From the NCBI GenBank assembly GCA_033239525.1, contig BSYO01000004.1, positions 9,834,037 through 9,898,036 of the forward strand: DNA of 64,000 bases, read 5' to 3'. The notes beneath the pieces were generated by a model. That model did not search any database, was not told the origin of the DNA, and saw only the letters and a list, made by a program, of their open reading frames with translations. This document shows, piece by piece, positions 1-12,074 of this stretch. A program made the position numbers and the translations under genes. Position 1 is the first letter of the stretch. Each line of letters begins with the position of its first letter. Origin of the DNA: Nepenthes gracilis. Taxonomy: Eukaryota; Streptophyta; Magnoliopsida; Caryophyllales; Nepenthaceae.

Positions 1-3000
1 GAGAATTGACAACTTTGGCTCATTGTACTGCTGTAAGTTCTTTCTGTGATCATTTTAAGTTTTAAGCCTCTGTTTTCCAGTATTTTCTTTGGCAGGTAAA
101 TTTATTCTTGGATACAGCAGCTTGTAGAAAACGATAGTCTTGGAATTTCATAGTGTTGATTGTTATTCTTGGATGTATTGTATGTTTCAGTTCAAAGTAA
201 CACTTACAAGCACTTTGTTGCTTGCATCCTGTTGGACGCATTTTGCAAATTACTGGTTTTGCACTTTGTATGATTTTGTGTAAATTTGTCTCCACAAAAT
301 TTTCTCACCTTATTGTTTAAATTTGTCTCCACAAAATTTTCTCACCTTATTGTTTAAATTTGTCTCCACAAATGCTCACATTAATTAAAAAAAATTGTAT
401 GAATTGCAGTGTGAATTTGTCTTCACTTTCGGTAGTTGCTATATAAAATGTTCTTTGTACTTGTCAGTCGTCACCAACAAAACACGCCTCTCCCTGTCCA
501 CCAAAAAAAAAAAAAAATGGAATAAAAGAGTGCATAACTGCATAAGATTTAATGTTAATATAGTGTCATATGCTTCGGATATAGAAGCTGATTTTGTGTC
601 GAATTGTTTTACTTCCTCTTGTATAGGAGTTATATCATGAGCTGAACACTCTGGATAGATTTCAGCACGACTATCAACAAAAGCTGGAGGAAGTGAAGTC
701 CTTAAATCTACCTCGCAAAGGTTGGGCATGAGCAATTTCTCTTCCCCCCCCCCCTCTCTCTCTCTCTCTCTCCCTTAATTGCAACAGTTTTCATGCCAAT
801 TATGTTTTATTGTAAATTATAGATTTTGGGTTTACTACCGAAACGACCATTATGTCTTGAAAATTTTGAAGCAACATATTGAGATTTTGGCTTGGCACAA
901 ACGGGTGACAGACTCTATGCAATTGTGTTTTTTGGTATTTAATGCCCATCATTTATAGTCAGGGCATTTTTTTTCCCCACATATAGCAACAGTTTGTGCC
1001 CCCCCTCCCCAAAAAAAAACACTCAAATTTCATGCTTTAGGCACCAAAAACCTCTATGTTTTCTCCTTTTATTCTTCAATTTAAATATTGCCGAATTCAT
1101 ATAGACCCTCATAGTATGAAATTGGTTGCATCCTGTATTTCCAAACAGGTTACTGTTGAACCTGACGATGAAGAGAGCTTTGCTAGCTTTATCATTTTAC
1201 TGTCTGCCAGAACATAGAGTTAAATGCTTAAAAGTGCTTTTATGCTTCTCCTGATGTGTGATGGGATGGGGAAATGGGAGAAAGAAGAAGAAGAAGAGAA
1301 GAATAGAGAACAAAGAAGAGAAGAATAGAGAGTAAAGAAAAAGAGAACAGAGGAATTAAGGGAAGAAACATGAAGGAAGGAAAAGAGAGAGTCAGATGAT
1401 AAGAAAGAATCACTAAATTCAGGAGTCAACTTTATAATCATGTCATCATGTATATTTTATAACCAATCAGTTTATGTAAACCCTAAAAACTAATTAAAGA
1501 AGCAAAAAGATGACAATAGAAGACAAAAGCAAAGATGACAATAAAATTTAAAGAAAAGGCTCCTAAAGAGTTGAATGTCTTATAATCTACAGCATTTTTC
1601 CATAACAGTATCTAAATTGCCTTCCCACCTTGATTTTTCTTTATTTGTTGCAGTCATATATTTCAAACTTCTTCAAACGCATTCAAATTTAAAGATGATG
1701 AAAGTTATAGTGCAACTTTCACATTGTATAGGAGATGCAAGGTGGATGTCACTGTAAACCAAGCACCACAATCAAAGTGCTGCCACAAACAATATAGTTA
1801 AACAATCCTGTAATTAATGTCCATGCGAAAGAGTATAGGAGTTTTGTTTCTCATACTTGATGTGAGAATCAGATATGGATAAGTGTCCAGATGTTGAACT
1901 GAGCTATTTCCAAAAAACATTTCACTACTTAGATAGGTCTAGTGTCATTTCCTAGCCCATGAGTGAGTGTTCAACATGGGGTACTATAAAGTGCAGTGTC
2001 AAAGTGACTACTGAGAAATGGCAAGCAAATGGTTTATTGGTGATAATTGAGTAGAAGTAAAACACAGAAAGACCAGTGAGATTCATGTAAAATAAACTTT
2101 AAGATGTGAATTTTCTATCCCAGTATTGTGGAATTGCTAGCAGAGAGTAACAAGCCATGGAAGTGGAGTAATATGACGTGCAAAAGCTGAGAACTTTTAT
2201 GTGGGACCAGTGGACTCTTTTGTAGCTGCAATTCACAATAATTACCATTATTGTATGCACCAGATTGGTAATGAAAACAATATAACATGAGACCTCCTCA
2301 AGCACTTCCTTCATCGTTTTACTTTTTCATCAGTCACCATCTAATCAAAGTTTCCTTTTCTTGGTTTAGAATGCGAACAACAATGTAAGATTCTTCACTG
2401 TCCAATGGGAACAAAGGACTTGGGAATACTAAGTTGTGATGTTAAGGGAAACTCAGACTTGGAAGAAGACGTTTTTAGGAGCCAGAATGGACAATACTTA
2501 GTGAGCTTTGAGAGAGAAAATTATTTGAATCACGGTATAAGGGAAAATATAAAGAAAATGGTACATTAGAACCTTGGCGTATTGGTGGTTGAGGGATCAC
2601 GTTGTCTACTTACTGCAAGGTTGAAGATAGAAAGAATCTGAAGATATTGGGGGTCAAAGGATCACGTTGTCTACTTACAGCAAGGTGGAAGATAAAAAGA
2701 GTCTGAAGACAAAGAGTAAAATAATTGGTGTCCACGATGTCATAATATGCTAGTTTGATAATCTATGTTAATCATGAACAAAACAAGAAGAAAAGGCTAG
2801 TTCAGAACGCAGGATGTGGTCTAATGAATGCTTATCATTATCAACCTTGCCTGTGATTATCAGTTTTTTTTTTTTTTTTTTTTTGCATATCAGCATTATT
2901 CTGGTTCCCTCAATTTAAAAAATATATTTAATGAATCTGTTTTCTTGATAAATGTTTTGTTCTTTTGTTCTGCATTGGTCCTCCTGCAACTGCAAGTGTA

Positions 3001-6000
3001 ACCTGCTTTGCATTCACTAACACTCCCTTTTATCACTGTAGGGGAGAGTACAATGATGTTCCAAACTGAGCTAAAACATCAGAAAAAGCTTGTATGGAGC
3101 TTGAAAAAGAAATCACTGTGGTCAAAGAAACTGGAGGAGGTATATGATATTATTCCACTTGCTTGCTATGGCCGAAACTTTGAATCACCTCGGTTGGATT
3201 TTGACAACAATGCATTCCCAGATTTCTTCTTCTTACCAACTGGCCGTCAACTGTTCTTTTAATCATTCGGGGAAAAACTTTTATGCATGCATATGTTCTG
3301 CTGCTTTCCTTGACTAGCATTCCGAGTCATTGTATATTCACAGTGGCCAACTGAAATGTCTGCGTTTATAAGTTTGATTGCGAGCACTGTTGTGTGGAAA
3401 TTCTGCACTTCAGTGATTTTTTATCATCATCTTAAAACGATGTGTATGAATTATTAGCAGATATTTGTGCTCCTTTTCAAGTATTATCTTCTACCATATG
3501 ACGAAGAAATTCTACTCTTGATTCCCACCATCTCTTTTCACCCAAATGGCAAATCCTTGTGGCTCATGCTGATATTTCACATTTTACAGGTCATTGAGAA
3601 GCTTGTTGATATTGTTTTCTTCATACATCACGAGATCTCAGAAGCATATGGACCTATTGGTATGAGTTCAGTATTTGTAGTGATTTCCACTAGAATATTA
3701 TTCTCTCTTTTTGTCTTATGTGCATGTGTCTCTGCTCTGACGAAAGAGTTTTGAGGTCAGATATGGTTTTTCCATATACTTCCCTGTATTACAGAAGCCA
3801 CAAAGAGTAAGAAAAAGAAAAAGATTATAATTATATGATAAATTTCATGAGGGAACTGCTAACCTGTTGCAAAGTAGCTTTGCTACGGGAATAATGCAAG
3901 CTTATCATAGAGCAAATTTGAGCATTGATTTGCAATTCACCTTGGTATTTTTGAATGTGAAAATTTCCAAATTTGTTTATGGTGTTTAAGCAAATGGACC
4001 TTCTTGAAGAACTTGCTGTAGATTGCGGCTTCTTCTGCGTTGGTGACCCTTTTATTAGGAGTTGAACATCTGTTGCTACCTTGTATGGTTGTGGTGCTCT
4101 CAATCCGTGTTTCAGCAACACGTTAAATAAATAAGACTGACATGGCAAGTTGCTGACATCAGAGTAGACAATATTGCCTTTGCCACCCAGTTTGTTTTTA
4201 GTCTCAATTATCAAATATTAAACATATGATAATTTAATGTGGTATATATTTCAGTATGGAGACACACCTGGATTGTTACTCATTTGCGTTTTAATATGAT
4301 TTTAAAGAAAAATTGCTGTGGATTGGCAGGTGAGACAAAAGCTCACGAGGAGTCTGACAACGGTTCTGAAAGACTAGGTGTTGCTGGTCTTGCTTTACAC
4401 TATGCAAATATGATTAATCAGATAGATAACATTGTAAGCTTCATGTCAATGTTGATTTTAAATTCTAGATATTGAAATAAAGTTCGGCTTTCATATATTG
4501 GATAGCAACTGTTCAATTCATAGGCATCCCGGCCCACCTGCCTTCCCCCAAACATAAGAGATTCATTATATCATGGGTTGCCGGCTAGCGTCAAGACTGC
4601 TTTGCGCTCTAGTTTGCGAAGACGTGGTGAAAGAGAAGAGGTACTATGTCCATTTAATAAATGTGGATATTCCTTCTCTCTTTTTTTTAATTCATATATG
4701 CAAATGCGTGTGGTTTTAATGCGATTTGCGTACTTGTTAACAGCTTGCAGTCCCCGAGATTAAAGCTGAGATGGAAAAAATTCTCCAGTGGCTTGTTCCT
4801 ATGGCTGCAAATACAGCCAGGTATGTTACATGGGCCTTTGCTATTTGTTCTTGCACCGTGTTTTTCTTTTTCTTTTTTCTTTTTTAATTTTTCTTGAATT
4901 TTTTGCATCTGGCAAAATATGGCTGATGTGTTTCATCAACGTTAGATCCATGAGTTTTGCATGTTCACTTGCTTATTTTCCCCTCTTTTTTCTGCTGCCT
5001 CTTGGACCAGAATGCATCAAGGTTTTGGCTGGGTTGGAGAGTGGGCAAACACAAGGTTTTTCATCTCTCTCTCTCTCTCTCTCATGCAAACAAACAAATA
5101 CAAATGCACACCTTCTGTGATTGTGATACATAATTAAGCATAAAAGGTTGCATAAGCTCTTACTATGTGTGGAATCCTAAAAATAGTCAGACTACCTTTT
5201 GGTTACTTTTACACATTCCTACCTCGGATTGGAACTTATTACCACCAGGATACATAACAATGGTAATTCTTCCATTGCACCAATGTAGGCAACCTGATAT
5301 ATGGAGCTCTCGCTGTGAGCAGGGTCCAAGAAAAGTCGATAATTTTTTAGTATATTATAAATAGTCTTTCATTGTATTATATAAAAGGTCATTTCCACGA
5401 TTTAAACTTGTTCCCGCCAGGTCATATAGCAGCAACTCTACCATTGTGTTAAGGATTCCCTTTAGTATGTAAAGAGCATCCTAGTATATAGTTCCCCCTA
5501 TTCATGGGGTCCAAGAAAGTGTCAGGTCACTTTCGAGTCTATTATACTAGGGCCATTTTCACGGTTCGAATTCACGACCGCCACGTCATAAAGTGATAAC
5601 TCTACTATTGCACAAAGGCTTCCCTTCGTGATGTAGGCACGAAGAATGCAAATAGAACAGGCAGTGACAGTTATTGTTCTTGTCTGGCAGTCATGAATTC
5701 AGCGGTACGACAGCAGCGCATGGTACCGTGATCCGGCTCCAGACACTCTATCACGCGGACAAGGCAAAGACGGACGCACACCTCCTCGACCTTGTGACCA
5801 TGCTTCACCGTTTGATCCGTGCAGCCAAGCAAAGAGACTATGGATACAAGCCTCTGCTGCTCCAACCGCCAGCCATGAAGAGGCTTCTATCCCCAGATGA
5901 TGGAAGGAACACCCTCATCAGGGCTGAACTTTCAGAGGAGGAGCGAAACTTGTTAGAAAGAGTGAGCAATGGAAGATTGGCGCCCGGGATCAGCAAAAGT

Positions 6001-6153
6001 CAAGAATTTTTCCGGTCCCAATGGAGAGAGAAAGAGGCTCGGGTGTCAAGCCGGAGCATGGGGAGATTGTCGTGTTTGGATCGGAGTCAAACCGGAGACT
6101 ATTTGGGTTTGACGGATCAGCTGGAAACACCCTTGTTAGAGCTGCATTTATAG
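1..6153 (+). CDS. PSI-like protein with DUF668 domain, 3' part of a split gene
   Basis: Exons read from splice sites and protein continuity: <1-32, 627-720, 3042-3139, 3590-3659, 4330-4433, 4524-4640, 4744-4820, 5011-5055 and 5691-6153 (stop TAG). All introns are GT-AG and the phases join without a break, giving about 365 residues. The visible protein starts ...LAHCTA|ELYHELN, continues through LVWSLKKKSLWSKKLEE and IEKLVDIVFFIHHEI, then shows the DUF668 hallmarks GVAGLALHYANMINQID, LPASVKTALRSSL, IKAEMEKILQWLVPMAANT, FGWVGEWANT and LQTLYHADKAKT. These match plant PSK SIMULATOR (PSI1/2/3)-type proteins, linked in the literature to growth and phytosulfokine responses, normally with an N-terminal DUF3475 domain. 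That part must lie left of the window. The last exon ends in a basic, serine-rich tail. No premature stop is seen, so this is probably a functional host gene. The biochemical role of DUF668 is not established; which PSI paralogue this is cannot be told. Confidence 0.9.
281..376 (+). repeat. 37-bp tandem repeat in intron 1
   Basis: The unit TAAATTTGTCTCCACAAAAT plus TTTCTCACCTTATTGTT recurs with GTCTCC at 288, 325 and 362, giving about 2.6 near-identical copies. It lies inside the first visible intron of the PSI-like gene and has no coding potential. Confidence 0.9.
744..772 (+). repeat. C-run and CT microsatellite
   Basis: A run of C residues passes directly into (CT)n just after the donor site at 721. 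It is intronic and likely length-polymorphic. A second CT run sits near 5066-5083 after the donor at 5056. Confidence 0.9.
2589..2723 (+). repeat. 65-bp tandem duplication in intron 2
   Basis: Two copies containing GGATCACGTTGTCTACTTAC start their common core at 2594 and 2659. It lies in the 2.3-kb intron 721-3041. The rest of that intron shows no exon-like continuation of the protein; a 21-base T run lies at 2864-2884 and a GA-rich purine tract at about 1270-1400. Confidence 0.8.
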
Positions 6154-7908
6154 TGTTATCGAATTGTCACCCTTCCCTATATTCTGTTGTAAATGCGGTA
6201 CATATGCCTATGGTGTTTTTCTCTAAATAGAATTCGTGGAAATTGCTTTTGTTGATTGGTCGATATTTTGAGGAGTTTGGCATTCTTCTGGCTGATGTTT
6301 TGTTTCTTTGGTATATGTAATAGAAATCTTCAACTTAGGGCTGTTCTTTTTTTCTATTTAAGAGTTTTTTTTTCTTTTTTTGAGAAAATCATAATTTGTA
6401 ATTTTTTTTCTGAAGTATGAATACACGCCATATATAACCCCGAATATTCCAATATGCCCTTGGAGTTTGTAATTTTTTCCATAGTATTTTTTTATAATTT
6501 GTAGTTCTTTGGTATATGCAATATTCTGTTGTAATTTTTTCTCTAATATTTCACCGCATTATTAATTTTTTTAAAGGAAATTAACTTGATCTTCTAATAA
6601 ATAGTGCGCACAGGAGATAGTTTGGACCCATTGGCGTGGACTGGTACATAATTTGTAATTCTTTGGCATATGCAATTCCCTGTTGTAATTTTTTCTCTAA
6701 TATTTCTCCGCATTATTATTATTTTTTAAAGGAAATTAACTTGACCTTCTAATAAATACACGATATCATAAAGCGGGTACACGTGGTGATGCCGTGGACC
6801 CATTGGCGCGTACTGGAGGCCGCAGAGGGATTTTTTTATTTGAATTTTTGAGTGAGAATTAAATAGGGATCAGATGGCATAAACGTGGGTGCCCCAGTTG
6901 TCGTAACCAGGCACGGGGCGGACACCCATCACGCATCGTGTATGCGAGCGTCGACCACTCCTCATCTCCCATTACTGCCTGAAGGATCATACCTCGAAAC
7001 GTACAAGCCCCGCCGTTTTGTACTAAGCTGCCAAGCAGCCTCGCCTCTGTGTTCGTCGATGTGGGACTTCTCCCATCTCACTCCTATTCCTCTATTACGC
7101 AACCACCGTCGCCGCTTATTGCAATCTCTAATAATATTTTACTCTCCTAATGCAATGCATGTTTGCACACTACGCCACCGCATCAATCCTCATGCCACTG
7201 CCTCGCCGTTATTAATGTTAATAAGTTTTTATTATGTATTACGTATGCTATGAATATATGTTATTTTAACTTGTATTAAATACGTTATTAGTGGTAGTAA
7301 GCTTCATGGTGATTTAATATAATTTGAATATCTTATGTTACTATGTTTGAATAAAAAGAAAATTCATGATTTTATTGAAAGAACAACTTACTTGTAATTT
7401 TTTTATTATTAAATTTTCTCAAGTTCACGGGCTAGTGAAGAGGTAACTGCTCGAATAATTTAACCTCTTCGATCATTATTTTGATTGTCTAGAGATTAGA
7501 AGAGAAGTTCAAAACACTTTCGATTATACTAAGAACTGTGACTAAAAAGTTTCATCAGTCAACTTCCTTACAAGCTAAAGTATATTGATTACTTTAATTT
7601 GAAAGTTTTTATACAGAGAGAGATCGAACTTATGAAATTAAAAATAAAAAAAAATACATAAGCTAATTTCTCTGATTTAGAGAGGACTTGGTGGGTGGCC
7701 TAAATCTTCAAGGCTTGGGAAGAATATTACTTTTTAAAAGGTCACCAATATTTTAAGAAAGTTTCATAATTTTTTTAATAATTTGTTCGTAAAAACTTAT
7801 AAAGAAAAAGTCTCGTCCAAGACTTTTTTAAACAAATTTATCTTGCCTGCAATCTCATGGAGTTGTAATATTTAGCTTGTAAATGGAATTAATATATTGT
7901 TTACCGCC
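6154..7908. other. 3' flank of the PSI-like gene and intergenic DNA
   Basis: The first few hundred bases should hold the 3' UTR; the poly(A) site cannot be fixed by eye. The remainder is AT-rich apart from a GC-richer patch at about 6880-7200. The patch contains an open frame of 122 codons, but no recognisable domain, so it is not called. The Tat element starts at 7909. Confidence 0.6.
6494..6819 (+). repeat. 154-bp tandem duplication
   Basis: Copy 1 (6494-6647) and copy 2 (6648 to about 6819) share ATAATTTGTA(G/A)TTCTTTGG, the TTTTTTCTCTAATATTTC block and GGACCCATTGGCG. Copy 2 is slightly longer through a small insertion. Intergenic, no coding signal. Confidence 0.8.
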
Positions 7909-8815
7909 TGTTGCGTTCTGGTACCGCGGCCTTCAGAGGGATCCTCATCGATAAGGGGTGTTGGATCCACGGCGTTCAGTCGGATAAGTGGTTTCCGAGC
8001 AACACAAGTGTTTGGGGTGTTGGACACGAGATAAAGATTGAGACCGGATTTTTTACGTGGAAAACCTCCTCTTAAATGGGGAGGAAAAATCACGAGGTTC
8101 AGGGCCTTGAAAGTGCTTCACTATTTGGGTTGAAGTCTTTACAAAGTACAGTTGTGAAAGTTAATCCCTTCCCTGCCTCTTGTATCGTGTTTCTCTCTTG
8201 GAAAACTATGCTCGCTGGGAGTCTTTTGCTCCTTTTATGGAGCTGATTTATGGGGAAGGAGTGTTCCTTGGAGCTAATATGAGAAGGAGAGTCGGTCCCT
8301 TTAGAAATGGACTTTGCTGAGTATTTATAGGGGAAACCAGGCCGTTGGGGAGGAAACACGTGGCGTCCATCGCGTGGTTGAGGAACTGGTCCACCGACTC
8401 CCTTTAATCTCGCCGACGTGCGCTTGTGAAGGCATGCGGCTAGCGCCCATTGGGCAGCCTACACATGCGCAGGTCGAGTGACAGTCTTGATTTGACTAGG
8501 CGTGCCCTGTTGAGACGGCGACTGGTGGTGGTTGCAGGTTTGTTGGGAATTGACGAAGTTGCCTAGCTGGCATTCCCGGCCTTGGATGAGCGGTCCTCGT
8601 CCCTGAGTGGGACACCTTGTGAGCTCGTGGACTCGTGAGAGGCGTCCGTTCTTGGAGGACCTTCTGGAAAAGTCTGGGGGCTTTTCCTTGACCTCTTGGG
8701 TAATACTGAGACTCAGTTGGGCTTCCAGAGTTCTCGGTCCTTGGGCCTTTGGGCCTCTATTCGGGGCTTTTCTTCTGGGCCGTGTCTTTATGGGCCCTTA
8801 TAATGGGGCCCAACA
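7909..8815 (-). repeat. Tat1 LTR, left copy (3' LTR of the element)
   Basis: 907 bp, starting TGTTGCGTTCTGG and ending GGGGCCCAACA on the plus strand, so TG...CA on both strands. A TATA box, CTATAAATAC on the minus strand, lies at 8321-8330. The copies diverge most at about 8384-8480, where small indels accumulate. Confidence 0.93.
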
Positions 8816-8835
8816 TAGCCCCCCATGCCAAAGGG
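8816..8835 (-). other. Polypurine tract of Tat1
   Basis: The minus strand reads GGCATGGGGGGCTA directly before the LTR start TGTTGGGCCC. The same arrangement recurs at 24531 and 60765, supporting its role in plus-strand priming. Confidence 0.7.
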
Positions 8836-9140
8836 CCCGGAGTTCCCGGTCGTTTGGCATGAAGTTGCTAGTATGCTGGCGGAACCGGCCGTCCGAGTAC
8901 GTGTGTCCTTGTGGCGAGTACTGTGTTGAGCTTGATGGGGGGCGGCCCCAGGATTTCTTCTAGGTCCGAGGCCTTTTTGCCGCCGCCGCTTCGCTTCTCT
9001 GGGGAGCATTAAATGCGGTACCTGGCTGATGTGACGCGCTGGCAGGCGCCTTGGAAAGGAAAGGCCATCATTCCCCTGAAATGAATGGCCGATCGACGCG
9101 TGGCAAGGGTAATGAGTGCGCCTTTTTGTACTCCAGGGTT

Positions 9141-9149
9141 TATTTAAAC
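9141..9149 (+). promoter_or_regulatory. TATA box of the antisense gene in Tat1
   Basis: TATTTAAAC lies about 120 bp upstream of an ATG at 9268 and opposes the element's own transcription. A comparable CATAAATAGG at about 24821 follows the same LTR/polypurine arrangement in the remnant at 23700-24955. Confidence 0.5.
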
Positions 9150-9354
9150 GCCCTCTTGCCCTAAATTTTCATCTTCGCGCCTGTCTATCCGTTTTCCCTT
9201 CGGATTGCTGAGACCTTTCGCTCTCTCCTTCGTTCGAGCTCCTTCTTCGTCTCTGTTTTCTGTGTTCATGGCGCCCGGAGTGAGAGACATTGCTTCCACG
9301 GTGACGCTCGACAAGCTCACGGAGATTTGAGCTTAATATTGAATCCCTGAGTCT

Positions 9355-11739
9355 ATGGCAATGGTGGTTCCGGAGCCGCACGATAGGGCACTGTACCCTC
9401 CGGATGGTTTCATGACCGTTTACGAAGTCCACCTCAAAGGCGGGCTACGGTTTTCTGTTTCGGAGGAGCTTTACGACATTATGAGGACGCTCGGGGTGCC
9501 TTTTGCCAGACTTCAGCCAAACATAGTAAGGTATCTGGTGTCCCCGTGCGTTTTCTTCCGGTGTCATGAGAAGCTCTTGAATGCTCTTACAGTCAATGTG
9601 ATGTTCCGTTTTACTCTGAACCTTGACTGGATTGTGATGACTCCCCGCCTAAAATTTTCTATGCTGTGCGGAGGTAACTCGGACTCCACGAAGTGGTGGA
9701 AGGATAAATTTTTCTTCCTGGGCGTCTACGAGCACTGAGCCATCCCTTCTAAGTGGGGGAAAGTGGCTAGCCAGTACAACTTTGACCCTTCAAAGGAGGA
9801 CAGGGAGAATGTGAAGGTGTACACGGACTTGGTGTTGGCCAATCTGTGGAGCTTTCACTTGAACAAGCACAATATCTGGCTGTCTTCTGAGAAATTCAAG
9901 ATTACCAAATGGGGACCGCGGGATGAGGCTCCCGGCCCAACTCCTTCTGTAAAGGCCAAGGAGAGACCGAGGATGGGAGCTGGGACACTGAGGATTGGCG
10001 GTCCCGTTGCTGAGCCCTCATCTGATGATGATGATGTCTTTGACATCGATGATCTGAGCGATGAGGACGTGGCTGCTCCTCTGAATAAGAGGTCGGGGAC
10101 TATTCCCATGCCTGAGTCCTCGGGGTCTGGAGGTCTCGCCTTCACTGCCACTGCTAATCTTGCTGAGCCTTCGGGGGTGGCTGTTCAGGTGGCAGAGCTC
10201 TCGGACGCTGAGCCCCTCGACGATGATGACGATGATGTTCCCTTGATAAAGAGGCTGAGGATTGGAGTCCTTCTTTCGGGGTCCTCGGGATCCGAGGGTC
10301 TCGCCTTCACTTCCACTGCTAATCCTCCTGCTGCATTCACGGAGGTCTCGCCTTCATTGCCACTGCTAATCTTGTTGAGCCTTTGGGGGTGGCTGTTCAG
10401 GTGGCAGAGCTCTCGGACGCTGAGCCCCTCGACGATGATGACGATGATGTTCCTTTGATAAAGAGGCCGAGGATTGGAGTCCTTCTTTCGGGGTCCTCGG
10501 GATCCGAGGGTCTCGCCTTCACTTCCACTGCTAATCCTCCTGCTGCATTCACGGAGGTCTCGCCTTCATTGCCACTGCTAATCTTGTTGAGCCTTTGGGG
10601 TGGGCATTCAGGGTGTGAGCTCTGACGCCGAGCCCTCGACGATGATGACGATGATGTTCCTTTGATAAAGAGGCCGAGGATTGGAGTCCTTCTTTCGGGG
10701 TCCTCGGGATCCGAGGGTCTTGCCTTCACTTCCACTGCTAATCCTCCTGCTGCATTCACGGAGGTGCCCGCCCAGACTGCGGAGTTTTCGGACGTCCAGC
10801 CCCCCCCAGTGATGATCCCGCCTTTGGAGCTCTCGCTGATCTGCCTGGTGGCATCTCGGACAGGATTAATCACCCTTCCGAGGACATAGGAGGCTGGAGC
10901 GTCATGGTGGACTCTGAGAGGGGGATGACGGCTGAAGCAGCCCGTGAGGTCGTGGAAGTTGAGGACCTAAGTGTCGATGGGCTCGCGCCCCCCGATCCTT
11001 CTGAGCGTCCTGCTGTGGTTGAAGCCGAGCGGCTGCCTGTGTTCCCCGGGGACGCTGATTTTGAGGCAGACTTTCCAGCGCCTTTTATAGCTGATGTGTC
11101 TGTGTCCGAGGAGGTGCCTACGGGGCCCCAATGCGGTCCTCAGGAGTCCGAGATCCTTGAGGGGTGTAGCACAGGGGATGATGCTCTCATTTCTAAGGTA
11201 ATCCTCTGCTTCCTTCCCTACCTTGTTCCCATTTGTTCGTTCTTTGACTAGCCTTTCTGCTGCAGCTCCAGGGCTTGATCAGGGGCCTTGGTGGACCAGT
11301 GGGAGTGATTGCCCAATCCCGCCTGGAGGTGGGATCCTCGAGGGCCGCTCATGAGGCCGCACAGTGAGCAGAAGCGGAGCTGGCTGAAGCTAAGGAGAAG
11401 ATTGCCTCTTTGGAGGACACTGTCAAGCTTCTGTAGCTTCGTCAGGTCCTCCTTCAGGATCGGATCCTTCGCCAGGAAGAGAGGTTGAGGACCTCTGTGC
11501 AGATTGCCGAGATGGCTCCAGTATTGGAGGGCAAGTTCTGGGACGGCATCCGTTTGTGCCGCCGGGTGGCGCGACTGGTCCGTCCGCATTTTCTTGTAGC
11601 CGTCCTCGACCCCAGGAACGCTAGTGCCTTGAGCGTAGAAGACTTATACGGCGTTACTGATCGGCCTTTTCCCGGGCCTCCTCGGGCAGGGCCCGACGGT
11701 GAACTTCTTACACCTGAGGAGGCAGCTCTTGTGGATTAG
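9355..11739 (+). pseudogene. Antisense additional ORF of Tat1, PF04195-like (putative gypsy type transposon) protein
   Basis: Runs against the host element. Residues from 9388 (LYPPDGFMTVYEVHLKGGL to KDKFFFLGVYEH) resemble the plant domain Transposase_28/PF04195, found in proteins annotated 'putative gypsy type transposon'. An in-frame TGA at 9736 interrupts it, and the same frame resumes at 9763. An acidic, repeated middle part follows (DDDDDDVPLIKR), then 10904-11197. A likely 68-bp GT-AG intron (11198-11265, both sides phase 0) leads to an alanine/glutamate-rich coiled coil and a C-terminal block with FWDGIRLCRRVARLV and DPRNASAL, ending at 11739. Two stops (near 11367 and 11434) lie in the coiled coil. 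An in-frame ATG at 9268 (MAPGVRDIAS...) is separated from 9355 by stops. Tat elements are known to carry such extra ORFs between pol and the 3' LTR; the function is unknown. Confidence 0.72.
10164..10766 (+). repeat. Three-copy 212-bp tandem repeat in the antisense ORF
   Basis: The marker GACGATGATGACGATGATGTTCC occurs at 10219, 10431 and 10638, giving periods of 212 and 207 bp. Each unit encodes an acidic run followed by a basic PLIKR(L/P)RIGVLLSGSS segment. Because 212 is not a multiple of 3, the extra copies shift the frame, so the expansion probably broke this copy of the gene. Confidence 0.9.
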
Positions 11740-12074
11740 GCGGGGTCTTCAAGAGCCCAAGAGGCTCGAGGCGGGAGCCGAGGGACGCTCCCTTGATATG
11801 TTATTTCTTTTCTTGTTTTGCTATACTTGTATATAAATTTGTCTTTTGAATAAGACTTGGTCCTTTTTGCATCAGAGCTTCGGACGCTTCTTTTGTCTTA
11901 CTTGCATGGGCGTGTCTTTTTCTTTCTTTCTTTCTTTTTTTTTGCGGCGCGCTGTACGGCGCCCAGCGCCTTAGTGTTGAGTGCGTGGCCCCTTTCAGGG
12001 GCTCAGCCCTTCTCAGATTTGGGCATACGGTCCTCTTGGGGACTTGCTAGCTTTTAGCCTTTTGGCTTTTTTTT

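Noticed and set aside
3795..3825. Possible extra lysine-rich exon in the PSI-like gene
   Set aside because: Preceded by AG but no suitable donor follows, and the neighbouring exons join in phase without it.
4090..4214. 127-codon minus-strand frame (3831-4214) inside the PSI-like gene
   Set aside because: Lies within an intron on the opposite strand; no similarity recognised.
6885..7253. 122-codon open frame in the intergenic patch
   Set aside because: No domain, no splice or promoter context, and composition like the flanking noncoding patch.
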